Source: Cadophora sp. MPI-SDFR-AT-0126
Taxonomy: Eukaryota > Ascomycota > Leotiomycetes > Helotiales > Ploettnerulaceae
Length of the DNA: 64,000 nt
Assembly (NCBI GenBank): GCA_020747065.1
Contig: JAGMVK010000008.1
Location: 558,001 to 622,000 of the forward strand
Direction of reading: 5' to 3'
Shown piece by piece: positions 1-11,511 of this stretch. Numbering within the stretch: position 1 is the stretch's first letter; the number at the start of each line of letters is the position of its first letter. Both the position numbers and the translations under genes were made by a program. The notes beneath the pieces were generated by a model. That model saw only the letters and a list, made by a program, of their open reading frames with translations. It made no database searches and was not told the origin of the DNA.

Positions 1-139
1 GCGGGTTGTAGAGTGGAGTCTTCGTGGTGCTGTCCCAGGGTACCTCAGTTAAGAGCTCGAATGGTATGCCCTTCTCAGCGAGGATGATGCGGACCTTCCT
101 TGCGTAAGGAGAGGGTGTCGCGCTGATGAGTTGGAGCAT
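1..139 (-). CDS. Glutathione S-transferase, N-terminal fragment (cut by window edge)
   Basis: The minus strand from an ATG at 139 reads open to the window edge, giving 46 residues. The text SPYARKVRIILAEKGIPFE followed by a Pro-Trp is the classic start of a thioredoxin-fold GST N-terminal domain, where SPYARKV holds the first strand and the start of helix 1. Proteins of this family conjugate glutathione to electrophiles or reduce dehydroascorbate or peroxides in the cytosol. Subtype cannot be judged from this fragment. The C-terminal helical domain lies outside the window. The gene is divergent from the MBOAT gene starting at 1046. Confidence 0.85.
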   Translation of the reverse strand, partial: MLQLISATPSPYARKVRIILAEKGIPFELLTEVPWDSTTKTPLYNP

Positions 140-1045
140 GTTGTGTCAATTGGAAGAGTATGAGATGAGGTGGGCATAGGAGACTTGACGATGTTTTGAA
201 CATGGACATAGAGCATCGATGACGACAAAAGAACAAGGCTAAGAAGCCTAGCACTCAGCCTTGTGCATGTGCTGTGGAAACTATAATAGGAATGATTGTC
301 CTGGCTCAAACAAACGCAGGTAATAAAGAAGTTCCAGCAGATCCAAAGCGAATAAGTCCATTCTCATATGTTTGACATCTCTATGGAGGTCATGGGAGCA
401 GATTCCCAATTGAACAAGGACGAGACAAACGGCACGCCAAGCCATAAAACGAGCAACGGAATGGCGGCTCACATGCCAGAAGAGACAGGAAAAAAAAAGA
501 GTGAGTGCTCTATACTTAATCCCAAGATCTTGTAGCGAAGCTCGAGCAATGGAATCTTCCCATTAGAATGTAAAATTGATGCCTGTAAAGAGGCAAGAGA
601 GTGTTCTATAGCATTGCCGTACTACACACTCGTGGAGGTAGCCGTGGAGTAGCAAAGAGCCACTAAACATAAGGTTCCCATACCTTTGGCGGTTTATTGT
701 GCTGTTACCTGCTGATATTTCTCTGATCATAAGGAGAAGGAAAAAAAGCTCTCAGCCAGGAGGATGAGGTCCAAATAAGCCTCGGTTGATTGGCTCGGGA
801 ACGCGCCGAGCTATTATTAGGGATACTCCACGCTAAGGAAATGTCAGGGGAACATCTGGAGAAAACGATATTTGGATTTCGTACTCAAATACGAAGCAAC
901 ACGACGACCTGCAAATAAAGGAGACTCGGCCTGCAAGTTCTCCTCCACACTCCTTACCTTCTTTTCTAAATCACCGACGTCTGCGAATAATTCGGCCCTT
1001 TCCTCCGTCATCTTCCGCAGCTTCAACAGACTAGATGTCCCCGCG
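140..1045. other. Divergent intergenic region (GST / GUP1)
   Basis: Both flanking genes point outward, so the 0.9 kb holds two promoters. Small ORFs here have no coding character. An open frame runs upstream of the GUP1 ATG from 872, but the conserved protein start lies at 1046. No further element was recognised. Confidence 0.5.
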
Positions 1046-3219
1046 ATGACCATCTTCTCCTACATAAGGAGCATCTATGCTCTGGACACGATCGATACTC
1101 GATTCACGAGCTCCTCCGCCACTCCCTACCAGACTGTCGTCGACGCCCGCTCGGATCCGTCCTCGAAAATAAAACGAGATGATTCTGTGCCAGGAGTAGG
1201 AGTGAGGACAGATCACAGTGGCAGACCGATTGCCCAACCTTCAAAATGGAACACCCCGGAATTCTACTTCTATTATTTTGTATTCATAACAGTTGTACCA
1301 TATATGTTCTGGGTGGCATACGATGTGTCTCGGCGTGCGTACAATGAAGTCTCCTCCAAGAGCTACAACCTGACTTGCTGCAGCATCCCACCCTAATTAC
1401 CACAAGTTCGAACCGTATTTGAGTAAAGGCTGGATCCCTGGGCGCAAGATCGTACGTTGGAACCCTGCAGAAGAGATTTGTGCCATTCTAACGCAGTACA
1501 GGACATCTCTGATGCCCAATACTGGTCCTTCCGTAAAAATGTACCATATCTTGCGATCCTCCTGGCATTCCACCCTATCCTTCGAAAAGTCTATAATGCA
1601 GTTCGACCAGTTCCCGTTCGAAACGGCTCTCCTAAGTTCAATGGAGCTCCGTCATATATGTCGGTGGCAGATGGAGAGGCTCGTAAGGAGCAGCGGGCCT
1701 CGTTTGATTTCGGATTCGCGATATTGTTTTTGGCAGCTATACATGGCTTCTCAGGCTTGAAAGTCATGGCTATTTTGTACGCCAACTATTTTCTGGCGAC
1801 CGGACTGCCTCGTCAATATGTTCCGGCTGCCACTTGGATCTTTAACATTGGCATTTTGTTTGCAAACGAATTGTCAGATGGGTACAAGTTCTCAGGAATG
1901 GCAGCATATCTCTCGCCTCTAGATGCTACAGGACAGGGAAACTCCCTCAACAATTGGGGAGTGTGGCTTGATAACCACAGTGGAATCATTCCCAGATGGG
2001 AAATTCTGTTCAACTTGACGGTATTGCGATTAATCAGTTTCAACCTGGATTACTATTGGAGTTTGGACAGAAGAGGCGGAAGTCCAATTGAGGTCGGTAG
2101 CCAAACCCTTCAAGATGCTGGACATTGCTAATGCTCATAAGAAGAAGCAACTCGACCCCGCCAATCTTCCCGAAAGAGACCGCATCAGGACCCCCGCCAA
2201 TGCCAAGGACTACTCTTTCCGCAATTACGTCGCCTATGCCATCTACGCCCCTCTCTACCTCACGGGTCCAATCATAACATTCAACGACTTCATCTCCCAG
2301 CTCAAATACCCCCCAGCAAGTATCGAGACAGCCCGTACCATCAAGTACGGCATCCGTTTCCTGCTCTGTCTCCTCACCATGGAAGTGCTCCTGCACTTCG
2401 ACTACTGCGTCGCTATCTCCAAAGCCCACCCTGTCTGGTCAGACTACACACCGGTCCAGCTCTCTCTTCTCTCATACTTCAATCTCCACGTGCTTTGGCT
2501 CAAGCTCCTCCTCCCATGGCGGTTCTTCCGTCTCTGGTCACTGATAGACGGCATCGACCCACCGGAGAATATGCTCCGCTGCCTATCAGACAACCCCTCC
2601 ACCGTCGCTTTCTGGCGCGGCTGGCATAGGAGTTACAACCGCTGGATCGTGCGCTACATCTACGTACCCATGGGCGGCGCGTCTTCCAAGGACTTGAAAT
2701 CAACACTCATGTCCGTAGTCAACTACGTGCTAGTCTTCACATTCGTCGCGTTATGGCACGACATCAGTCTGAATCTGCTTGTTTGGGGTTGGCTGGTGGT
2801 ATTCTTCATGATGCCGGAAGTCATCGCGGGGATGTTGTTCCCGCGGAAGAGATGGGAGAATAACCTCACGGCGTATAGGGTGCTATGTGGTGTTGGGACA
2901 GTGGGCAATTTGATCATGATGATGATGGCCAATCTGGTGGGCTTTGCGGTTGGAGTGGAGGGATTGAAGAGCATTATTTCGGGGATCTTCAAAGATGCTT
3001 CTGGTATGTTTTGATTCTTTCGCTGTTCTGTCTCTCGCAAAGCACTTTTCCATTCACAAATCAAAGTGAAGAATTGCAGATCTTCAATAAGCATCGCTAA
3101 CTCATACCACAGGCATCGGATTCCTCCTCTTCGCCTCCGCCGTCCTCTTCGTAGGCATCCAGATCATGTTCGAAGTCCGGGAGAGCGAGATGCGAAAAGG
3201 CATCTTTTTGAAGTGCTAA
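1046..3219 (+). CDS. GUP1: GUP1-type membrane-bound O-acyltransferase
   Basis: Five exons, 1046-1334, 1384-1451, 1502-2092, 2142-3003 and 3113-3219, join in frame to 638 aa. All introns are GT-AG; the first is GTGCGT to CTGCAG with a CTGAC branch point. The start MTIFSYIRSIYALDT, the segment EFYFYYFVF, the segment ATWIFNIGILFANEL and the histidine in FVALWHDI are signatures of the fungal Gup1 branch of the MBOAT family. Many hydrophobic segments fit a multi-pass ER protein. In yeast, Gup1 remodels GPI-anchor lipids by adding a long acyl chain, and affects wall and membrane order. ATG 1046 is preferred over the upstream in-frame ATG because the conserved protein begins there. The protein ends in MRKGIFLKC. 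No damage is seen. Confidence 0.92.
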
Positions 3220-3938
3220 AAGATATGTATAGTGTGTATGTACGAGCGAGCAGAAATACAATAAGCTGTTTGATCGAGAAACCGGCTGATGTAGTCATTT
3301 TCTGGGTTTGCCCCCGATATCGCTGTTGTGATTTGACATACTTATTTTGTGATCAACGTGGCGGAGTTCTACGCTGTGTCCAAAGTGCGCAGTCGCACCA
3401 TGGAGCTGATTCCTCGACCCAAAGCCTGGTATTGTCAAAAGAACATCAACGTACCCAAGAAGCCTGGTCTCTTCTATCTTCAACATCAAAACAATCTCCC
3501 TACAGTCACTATCACCAAAGCAGGAGAACCTTTGTATTTTTGCAGTGGCGGAAGCCCCCACAATTTTTTTTTTATATTTTTTCTATCGTTGACTGTTATA
3601 ATTCATAAACCCTGTAGCAGAAATATCATCACGCCAGCCGAAGACCGAAGGAGAAATGGGGGCAAAGAAATAATAGCAGACGCCAAAAGAAAACCATCCA
3701 CAAAGAAAAACAAAACCAAGGAAAACCAAAACCAAGCAAAATTTCAACTCAAGGAAAAGAAATCTAAGCATAAATCCAACTCAAACTCTCCTCTACTGAC
3801 AAGGAAATTACATTTTCATGTGACGAAAAGAGTGCGAAAAAGACCAGGAGAAATACGTCGCAAACAATGCTCCAGAGAATACCCATTTTGTAAGGAAATC
3901 GTGTTGGCCAAGCTCGGATGACGGTCAAGGAATCCAAC
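3220..3938. other. Convergent 3' intergenic region
   Basis: This lies between the stop of the MBOAT gene and the stop of the minus-strand zinc-finger gene. It contains a T-rich tract near 3563-3590 and an A-rich tract near 3660-3790, as expected of two facing 3' UTRs. A 190-codon open frame here is Lys/Thr/Asn low complexity and is not taken as a gene. Confidence 0.5.
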
Positions 3939-5396
3939 TTAGAACCACAATACCGAGCAAGCGCTTCTCCACTCTTCAGCCTTGGTTAGCAAACCAGCTT
4001 CTTCTAGCTCTGCCGTTATCATGGCACCAAAACTATCCCGGCAACAGGAGCTCCATTCAACTTTTCCGGCAAGACATGGTCTGAACATCTCAGCTAGATC
4101 CGTGGCTTTAGAGATTCGTTCTTCCTTGGAATGCTGTTCCAGGTGACTACAGAACTTTCCAGCTGAGAAAGATATTTCGGATTGCAGTCTACATATGGGA
4201 CATATTGCAAGACCCGATATCCAGGTCCAGCTGTACCTGAGGTAAGCGATGGCCTCGTATCCTCTTGCGCGATCGATGAGCTCGTGAGACTCGAGGTGCT
4301 TCGATTCTTCTATGTGCCACGCCTTGAAAGCTGTGTCATTGCTAACATAATTACAACCGAGGAAGGTAAGAGGGCAATTACGTTCACTCTCGAAGAGCAA
4401 TGTTCCATCACTGAGTGGTGTTTGTCTCCACTCAAAGTAAGCCAAACAAGCCTTCTCGGTTGCTGTGCAGCATTCGTCGTGGCTGTGTTGTGAATTGAGG
4501 TGGTCCAGAAGCTCTTGCTGGGTGAATGGGCTTAAGCGGCAATGATTGAAGATACAGACAAAAAGGTGCGCGGTCTGGTGCTTCTTCATGTGTGATTGGA
4601 AATGGTCTATGCGAGGAAGTGGTTTATTCGCGATCCTGTTGCATCCATACACGGAGCAAAACAAGGCTGTGCTGCGATCGTGAACGCTTTTTTCGTGGCG
4701 TTGGAGCTCGTACTTTCGACGAAAAGTGAGCTTACAACCAGGACGTGAACATCGAATTCTAGTTTTGAGGGCTGGGGCACGGTTTGTTGAAGTTATGACC
4801 GAGGAGACCTCAAGGGTTCCAGCCTCGGACACCGTCTGGCAATCTGGGCTGGAGCTGTTGGGCAACAGTTCTTCAACGCGTGCCGCAGCACTGAGCTGAC
4901 TCAGATGTGCCATAGGAGATACCGACCATGGCGCAACCTGTTCCCCATCCAGGCTCAAGGAAGGTAGGGTTGGATCAGCTGAAAATGAGTCACGGTCTAT
5001 GGAGCTGCCGTTAAGGTCGACATTAATTGTGAAGTCGTGACTGTCAATGGCAGAGGCGTCTTGATGCTTGATTGGAGCCAGCATCTTGAAAGAACTTTGC
5101 CCAAAAATTAGCGCGTCTTTTTTTTTTACTCACCTCTCCGAAGCCCAATAAGCCAACACTTCTGGGCCTGTGCCCATGTCCATGGCGTCCAGATTCATCC
5201 ATTGCGACCAATCGACAGTATCGTCAGGCACCATTGGTGGCATCACGAGATTGGTACCACCCCAAATGTCCTGTTCGAGTCCTTGGAAGTCGCCCTGAAA
5301 ATCGGCCTGAAAGTCGCCCTGCATATTGCCCTGGAAGCTGAAGTTCGGATCCATGATGTTGATTGGAAGGCGACGGTCGTTGAGAAAGTGAGGCAT
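3939..5396 (-). CDS. C2H2 zinc-finger protein
   Basis: Two exons, 5134-5396 and 3939-5094, are joined by a very short 39-bp intron (GTGAGT donor, GCAAAG acceptor) to give 472 aa. The N-terminus is acidic and Gln/Phe-rich with a repeated GDFQ unit, like an activation region. The middle holds at least two C2H2-like fingers: C-x4-C in CSRPGCKLTF with RHEKSVH, then FCSVYGCNR with HFQSHMKKH, and a third looser one. Later Cys and His pairs may form degenerate fingers. Function is unknown; nuclear DNA binding is inferred from the fingers. An alternative start is the internal methionine at 5354. The non-standard acceptor is the only one that keeps frame, so the splice is the weakest part of the model. 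Confidence 0.75.
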
Positions 5397-5995
5397 GCTA
5401 GTGAGGATGTGGCTTGTGGTGCGGTGAGTTTTCGAACGAGGAGTGTTGGTGATGTTAGGTGTGATTTTGCGTGCGAGTGTGTGTTCTTTGGGGTGTGAAA
5501 AGTGCGAGAGGGTGGAAAGTTGGACTTGGGAGGATGGGCTTCTCTTATGCTTGGTGTGCGTTGCTGAGAGGGAGAGGGTGACGGGAAGAGAAGGGCGACG
5601 CTACGGGATGAGGCTGGCTCAGGGATATTTCACACTTGCCTTCTCAGGCCTAGGATTGCCGGACAATTGGGCAACACATGGAAGAAGGCATGAGGTTATC
5701 ATTTTCACTATCATTTCTCTTCATCTTGAGGAAAGAGCAGTCTCGGATGTGCATTGTTGGCTTCGCGCGAGAGGAAGAAGGTACAGCCCTCTCAGCCTCT
5801 TAGCCAACGTGACTTGACCGCCGACGAGGACCTCCCTCTTCAGCCGCACTGATCATCAGTCCAGCCCCCTACCTTCGTATTCATATTCTTGACTGTCCAA
5901 GACATACTGTCAATTATTGAGGTCGCCATCAAGTCTCGTTTTTCTTAGGTCCATCTCAGCATCGCCCCGCAACGGTTGAAACATCAGCCTTAATC
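5397..5995. other. Divergent promoter region (C2H2 / HET-GTPase)
   Basis: This 0.6 kb lies between two divergent starts. It holds CT-rich stretches before the HET gene ATG at 5996. No protein-coding signal or named site was recognised. Confidence 0.45.
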
Positions 5996-8215
5996 ATGCG
6001 TCTCTTGAAGCAGGACCGCGATGGGGCGCTTGTCATGAAGGAGTTCTTCGAAAGTAACATCCCTGCTTATGTGGTACTCTCGCATACCTGGGGAGCGAAG
6101 AACGACGAAGTCACGTTCACAGATTTTATAGGGGGTATATGGAGGACCAAGCCCGGCGCTGCTAAGCTCCTTTTCTGCGCCAAACAGGCGGCGAGAGATG
6201 GCTACCTTTACTTCTGGATCGACTCGTGTTGTATCAACAAAGCGAACCATACGGAGCTTTCCGAAGCTATCAATTCAATGTTCCGATGGTATAGAGACGC
6301 AAAGAGATGCTACGTCTATCTCTCTGATGTCCCCCCACCGTCCGAGAATCCTCTTTGGCAATCAGCGTTTGATCGGAGTCTATGGTTCACTCGAGGCTGG
6401 ACACTACAGGAACTTCTCGCGCCGCAAGATGTGGTTTTCTTCTCTACAGAAAATGGGACAGAAGACAGCGAGATTCTTGGTTGTAAAGATACTCTGCGGG
6501 ATGATATACACGACATAACGGGGATTCCGGTTGAAGCTCTCCAGAGCAACGATTTTTCTGAGTTCAGCCTTCATGAACGCATGTCATGGGCAGAAAGGAG
6601 AAACACCACCCGACCGGAAGACAGAGCATATTGTTTAATTGGTATCCTTGGTATATCTATGGGGCTGCGGTATGGGGAAAGAGATAAGGAATGGGAACGG
6701 TTGACACACAAAGTCAATGAACTCAGTACTAATCCACAGTCTGCAAGGCGCCTATCATCAAATTGTAAGTGAAGCAGCCCTGCTCTACATTCTGAGTATC
6801 ACTCACGGTGTAAAGCCTCGCCAAAAGTCTACATGCGAAGATTTATTGTGATCACTGCGATATTTGCTCTTCTCGTGGCATGGATTTCGAATCACTTTAG
6901 TCTTCCTATTCCTTCACCCCTCTCGTCAACACCTCCGCCATTACCGTCATCATCAGCAATTTTTGCGATCATCGGAAGGACTGGTGCTGGCAAAAGTACA
7001 TTTATCAAAGCTCTAGGGGCTCGAGATTCCAAAGGTCGCTATCCACAAGCTAGTGACCAATTGGAGCCATGTAAGTCATCCGATGATACACAGTGTGGCT
7101 TTTCTGAAAACTAATTATCATTCGCAGGCACCGGCGACATCACATTCTACAAGTTTAGTATACACGATACTGAAGCCTATATCATCGATACCCCTGGCTT
7201 TGGCGACGGAAATATGTCTGACACGCGTGTGATGATGGACATCTTCGACGAACTGAACAAGCTATCCTTAGAGGGCAACAAGATCAGATTGATATATTTA
7301 TACGATATTTCTCTCTCAAAATTTGACATAGAAGCTCACAAGGTTTGGTCAAACCCCCTTGCATGATTGACCTAGCTTACCCCTATCTACTATTAGAATC
7401 TTGCTTACTTCGAATCTCTTGTTGGTCTGGACAATGCTGAGTCGGTTGCCTTAGTGACAGGGAAGTGGCGTAGCAACCCGACCGAAGAAGATACACGCCT
7501 ACAACTGTTGCGAGAAGATGCACTGAAGGAGACTTACTGGAAGGGCATGCTTGAAGTTGGGACCAAGTATGAGAGACACGATGGATCCAGTGATTCCGCT
7601 CGGCTGATTATTCAGAGACTACTTCAGAAGCCAGTCATGCTGAATCGTGAGCCTGGCTGGGTTCGAGAACAGCTCACGCTCATTGAAGAGCGGGAGAAAT
7701 TAAAGAGGGTGGCTGATGAAAAGATGTCGCAGAGCAGGAGTCAACAGATATCTTCCAGTGCTTGGAACTGGGAGACTTGGCGAGTTCGGGAGCTAATGTG
7801 GGCAGTGATTAAATTTTGGACGACGGCCTCCATGGGGCTCATAAGCTGCAGTATCACCTCAAGTTATAGGGAAACTCACTCTGAGAGACGCACCAGCAGC
7901 AGTAGCAGCTTCAGGACACTGTATTGGAGTCCATCTTTTGTATATGATCGGAAAGGGTTATTTACACATTTGGAGTCGTGGGTTTCCTTTACTATACTGA
8001 TCCTGGCTCTCTTTAATGAAGGGCTTTACTTGTCTTTCTTGGCACTCTTGGTGCTTAATAGTGTCTCTTTCCATATTGGTTATACTCTCGTTAAACATTT
8101 TGTAACTTATGGTCTCACATATTTCCTACAATCAGAGTTTGTGGTGTTTCTGGCGTGCTATTTTCCAGTCTGTGCATTTACAATCGTTTTGGACGTTGGA
8201 CTGTACTATCGCTAG
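5996..8215 (+). CDS. HET domain - TM - P-loop GTPase - TM fusion protein
   Basis: Four exons, 5996-6764, 6816-7070, 7128-7342 and 7397-8215, give 685 aa with consistent phases. Residues 1-230 are a HET domain with its hallmarks AYVVLSHTWG, FWIDSCCINK and RGWTLQELLAP. A hydrophobic segment (about 266-286) and a Pro/Ser linker follow. A P-loop GRTGAGKST sits at 310-318, then DTPGF at 362-366 and a TGKW motif where the G4 box is expected, as in fungal AIG1/septin-like GTPases. A charged helical stretch precedes several hydrophobic segments in the last 85 residues. HET domains trigger cell death on non-self recognition, and NTPase partners act as switches; the combined role here is inference. The intron 6765-6815 has a weak AAAG acceptor, so two separate genes remain possible, but only 51 bp separate the parts and there is no room for a promoter. 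Confidence 0.8.
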
Positions 8216-9009
8216 TTTCACTAATACTTCTATATACATTTCTTAGCTGAACAGTAGTCTCAAGACAGTCTCTCAACAATTCAGCAAAAGTATACCCTAC
8301 TTCTTATCCTCTCCGCCCAATTTCAAAAAACGTCACATAAAACACGTGAATTATTACTTACTTCACAGGATAACATACATCGGGGTTCGAAAACACATCT
8401 TAGCTTCTTTTAGACCAAAAGCCGGCAAGTGCAACGAAAGAAAAGAAGAGCTGAATAGAGCAGGATTGAATGAAGCATAGGGATGAATCGGCCGTTGGGA
8501 ATCAAAAAGGAAAGGATTTGCCAGACTGTGTGTAGGAAGAGAAGAGGGAGATGTGTTCTTCATGGAGGGGAATCATGAGGCGGTTATAAGGTGGAAGAGA
8601 GAGGACTTTGAGGGGTGGAGAAGGGAAAGGGAAGAGGCAAAGTCATGGTAAAGGAGAGTTGAGATCGGGAGTGGGGGTGAGGCTGGGAGAATTTCTCTGA
8701 GAGGGAGTTGGTGCAGATGATAATAATGGTATCGGATGGGACGCGGGATTTGTGTTTGTATTAAGAAGATATGGGGGCCGGATATAGTGGTGGAGTCAGA
8801 CGGAGTGAGAGATCGTAGGGGCATGGATGGTTGTGGGATATATTTTCAGATTATGGAATTGATAAACGCTGAAAATGAAATCAGGATATGCTTTTATTGC
8901 TTAAGTGACCTGATTATTACCTTATCACTTTCTCGGAGCTGTTGAGAGTGTATTTAATGTGTGTCCCCTAAACTGCCTTACAGAAACACTTTATAGTGAG
9001 GCGGCCCTG

Positions 9010-9093
9010 TACAGTCGCTTACAGAATCGGTTTCGCCCTGTCGCGCCGAAAAACAATTCTGAGCACAGACCACGTCAGCCATTTTTGGCGCTG
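9010..9093 (-). repeat. Diverged inverted repeat, left copy
   Basis: The reverse complement of this 84-bp segment aligns with 11957-12039. Shared blocks include GTGGTCTGTGCTCA and CGAAACCGATT. Many of the differences are transitions (C/T or A/G), as repeat-induced point mutation would leave. The copies are 2.9 kb apart and flank two membrane-protein ORFs. They could be relics of a transposon's ends or two copies of a dispersed element. Confidence 0.75.
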
Positions 9094-9739
9094 ACACTGA
9101 AAACAGGCTTCTGACCAACGTGACCACATGAGTAGATTGATCCACCTGAATTGAATCTGGAAAGATACCTAACGACGATATTAAGTATTACGAGAACACA
9201 GCGAGACTAGGCTCCACTTTCCTGGACGGAAGTCCATGGGAAACATACGAGCTTGACAAGTTCGCGGCTGGGCACGCCGCTGACAGTCTTGGGTGTCTTC
9301 CCTCTTCAGCATTGGATGTAATTACGTGCAAGATCCCTCGCGCCATAAAATCGATATAGACGCTGTTCCTTACCAGCGCGACTTTTACGACCTGTCTTAT
9401 CACCGTAAGAGAATAACGCTGCCACGGAAACTCATTTAGGGACGGCTAGTAGAGATCTCAATGAACAGCGAGACCGTCTCAGGAACCGACAGTTTTGCGT
9501 TCTCGAGATCGAAGATTAACGAAATCGACAGTACCCACAGGACAAAATAAACAGCCTCCACCATATCCATCAAATCACTTGTCAATTTGATGATTAGCCA
9601 GCCTTGCGCTCAATTAGGGAGCAATCCCAAGCCATGGCGCAGACGGTAGGTCACATGTGACAATCTTGCAGGAGCTGAGAGGGGGTTTCCTGCAGTGATT
9701 TCTAGCTTTCTTCTGTGCCACAGCTCTCAGCCGCACCTC

Positions 9740-9746
9740 TATAAAT
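9740..9746 (+). promoter_or_regulatory. TATA-like box
   Basis: TATAAAT lies 85 bp upstream of the ATG at 9831, a usual spacing for a core promoter. The call rests only on sequence and position. Confidence 0.4.
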
Positions 9747-9830
9747 CAGGTGGCATCAACATCCTTTTCCCATTGCAGTCTTCCTCTCAAATTAAACAAA
9801 TTCTTCAATGATTACACTGATCACGATACC

Positions 9831-10179
9831 ATGTCACTTTCTCTGTCTGCTTCTCTGTTCGATACCATACCTACAATATTAGGTGAGAGTTCCTACGTAC
9901 GCAGGGATTGTAACAAAATCTTTTCAACTGACTGGACCAGCTTCTCCTTCTTTGCCCCCGGACAACCTCAATTCGACGACTAGCTCGATTAGCTCGGTCA
10001 GTTCTGATCCGGAAACTGCTCCGCCCACTGCTGCGCCCACGACTCCTGGTTCTTTGATTGGAGGCGTAGTCGGAGGTATCGTGGTCCTGATAGGTACAAT
10101 CGTGGTAGGAACTTATATTTACAAGAGACGAGCGGCAATAAAGAGGAAAGAAACGGCACGGATAAAGGAAAAGCCATAG
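9831..10179 (+). CDS. Small single-pass membrane protein, Ser/Thr-rich
   Basis: Two exons, 9831-9882 and 9941-10179, give 96 aa. The intron has a GTGAGA donor, a CTGAC branch point and a CCAG acceptor. The protein has a short start, a Ser/Thr/Pro-rich stretch, one hydrophobic helix (IGGVVGGIVVLIGTIVVG) and a basic KRR tail, the layout of a type I surface protein stalk. No ligand domain is visible, so it may be a truncated sensor-like gene. An overlapping short upstream ORF starts at 9808. A clear intron at 10192-10253 follows the stop, so the 3' end may be modelled wrongly. One other frame after the helix reads in coding style into that intron, which would require a 1-bp shift. Confidence 0.45.
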
Positions 10180-10263
10180 TCATCAAGACTTGTAAGACTC
10201 TTAGTACCTTAAGACGTTGCTTCTCGGGTTCGTACTAACTTTCGTTTCTTTAGCTTCGTGAGG

Positions 10264-11511
10264 ATGGTCGAGTTTGTTGCGTATCAAGATGTCGAATGCG
10301 TATACCCCATGAGCGGACAATATGGCCGAGCACCAAGAGCATTATACTACGCTCTTCTTCTCTTTGTAATTCTAATGCGAAGACAAGACTGGCTGGCAGC
10401 CGGGGCAGCTGCAGCCTGCCTCACTTTCGGTGGAGCGGCAGCCATTCATTCGATAATACTGGCTTCAGTTCTCTCTCTGGGCCGGACATCCGTCCCAGAT
10501 GGAACGGTAGTTCTTCCCAACTCGACAACTATCAGTGTCGCAGCTCTCGCTACAGACCTTGACTCTGATGCAACCCTGGCAATTGTTGGTACCGGGTTCC
10601 TCATCGTCGTTCCCATGGCGATCTGGTCAGCCCATTTCAAGCATTCTGGAGCGGCACCTATTCTCGTTCTTTGGACCTTGCTGATGTTTATCGGTATGAT
10701 ATGCTGCATGGTAAATCTGTATGCGATCAATGGCTCATCAACGGGACCTTTAAGGCAGTTCCGATTCTGTAATTTGGGCTACAACGATTCATTGCCTTTC
10801 AATGGCAGTCCGGCAACGATCATCAATCAATCCTGGAATAATACAGTGTGGACTTACTTTGAGAACCAGAATCCTGCATTCCCGGGCTGCATCTACCCCT
10901 GCCTAAATGCCAACAAACTCCTTCGACAATCAGGCGACCTGATTGTAGTTCGTTTCCTCAACCTTCACCCTTCAAATCCTCTATACTGGGGTATGAATGT
11001 CATCTCAGCTATCATCTACGGCTGCGTCCCCCTAAGCATCCTTGTTAGCTTCGTTATTATGATACTGCGTCTCCGTGGGCGTAAGTCTGGCGAGTGGGAC
11101 TTCGACTCGACACACGGAACCCGATGGAGAACCCGGCTTCGAAACTTCAGCATAGGGGCCGTCAATATTTATGGCAAGATCTTGTCACCATTTGTTTTCG
11201 TCGTTTTTCTGGTATGGATTGAGTGGATTATCTCGTATGACTTACAATTTGAATCGATGCAGGAGGTGGGTCAGTGGGCGCCGTTGGTTGGTGTCGCATT
11301 GGCTATGATCGCAGCTGTGGTGGGGAAGTATTGGCCTAAATTATCAAGAGCATGGGATGATCATCGACAAAGAAGCGGTGTGTGTGATTTGGAAATGCCT
11401 GAAAGGATTCAGTCCGAGAATCTCGTTGGGAAAGGGGGAGAAGAGACGATTCCGAGAAGTGCTTGGGGTCGTGCAGGGTCAACTTATCTTCAAGGTTGTG
11501 GTAACGACTGA
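10264..11511 (+). CDS. Multi-pass membrane protein of unknown function
   Basis: A single open frame of 415 aa starts at ATG 10264, ten bases after the acceptor of an intron at 10192-10253, so that intron could lie in its 5' UTR. About seven hydrophobic segments are visible: near residues 20-35, 42-64, about 100-118, 122-147, about 240-265, about 300-322 and about 335-355. NNTVW and NGS sequons lie between segments four and five, suggesting a large extracellular loop with several cysteines. The tail is charged and cytosolic in style. I do not recognise a named family; it resembles uncharacterised fungal membrane proteins. A later start (ATG 10375) would remove the first hydrophobic segment. 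Confidence 0.7.
   Translation: MVEFVAYQDVECVYPMSGQYGRAPRALYYALLLFVILMRRQDWLAAGAAAACLTFGGAAAIHSIILASVLSLGRTSVPDGTVVLPNSTTISVAALATDLDSDATLAIVGTGFLIVVPMAIWSAHFKHSGAAPILVLWTLLMFIGMICCMVNLYAINGSSTGPLRQFRFCNLGYNDSLPFNGSPATIINQSWNNTVWTYFENQNPAFPGCIYPCLNANKLLRQSGDLIVVRFLNLHPSNPLYWGMNVISAIIYGCVPLSILVSFVIMILRLRGRKSGEWDFDSTHGTRWRTRLRNFSIGAVNIYGKILSPFVFVVFLVWIEWIISYDLQFESMQEVGQWAPLVGVALAMIAAVVGKYWPKLSRAWDDHRQRSGVCDLEMPERIQSENLVGKGGEETIPRSAWGRAGSTYLQGCGND

Larger units (their letters stand above)
8216..9830. other. Gene-poor intergenic region
   Basis: No convincing gene was found. The stretch 8360-8830 is purine-rich on the plus strand. A minus-strand frame at 9188-9403 is open, but its only start is a non-ATG codon and it has no recognisable motif. 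The region contains one arm (9010-9093) of a diverged inverted repeat. Confidence 0.5.

Noticed and set aside
872..1045. Upstream extension of the MBOAT reading frame
   Set aside because: The conserved Gup1 start lies at 1046, and the 58 extra residues look like untranslated leader.
3349..3921. 190-codon plus-strand ORF
   Set aside because: It starts at a non-ATG codon, is Lys/Asn/Thr-rich and lies in a convergent 3' region with A-rich DNA.
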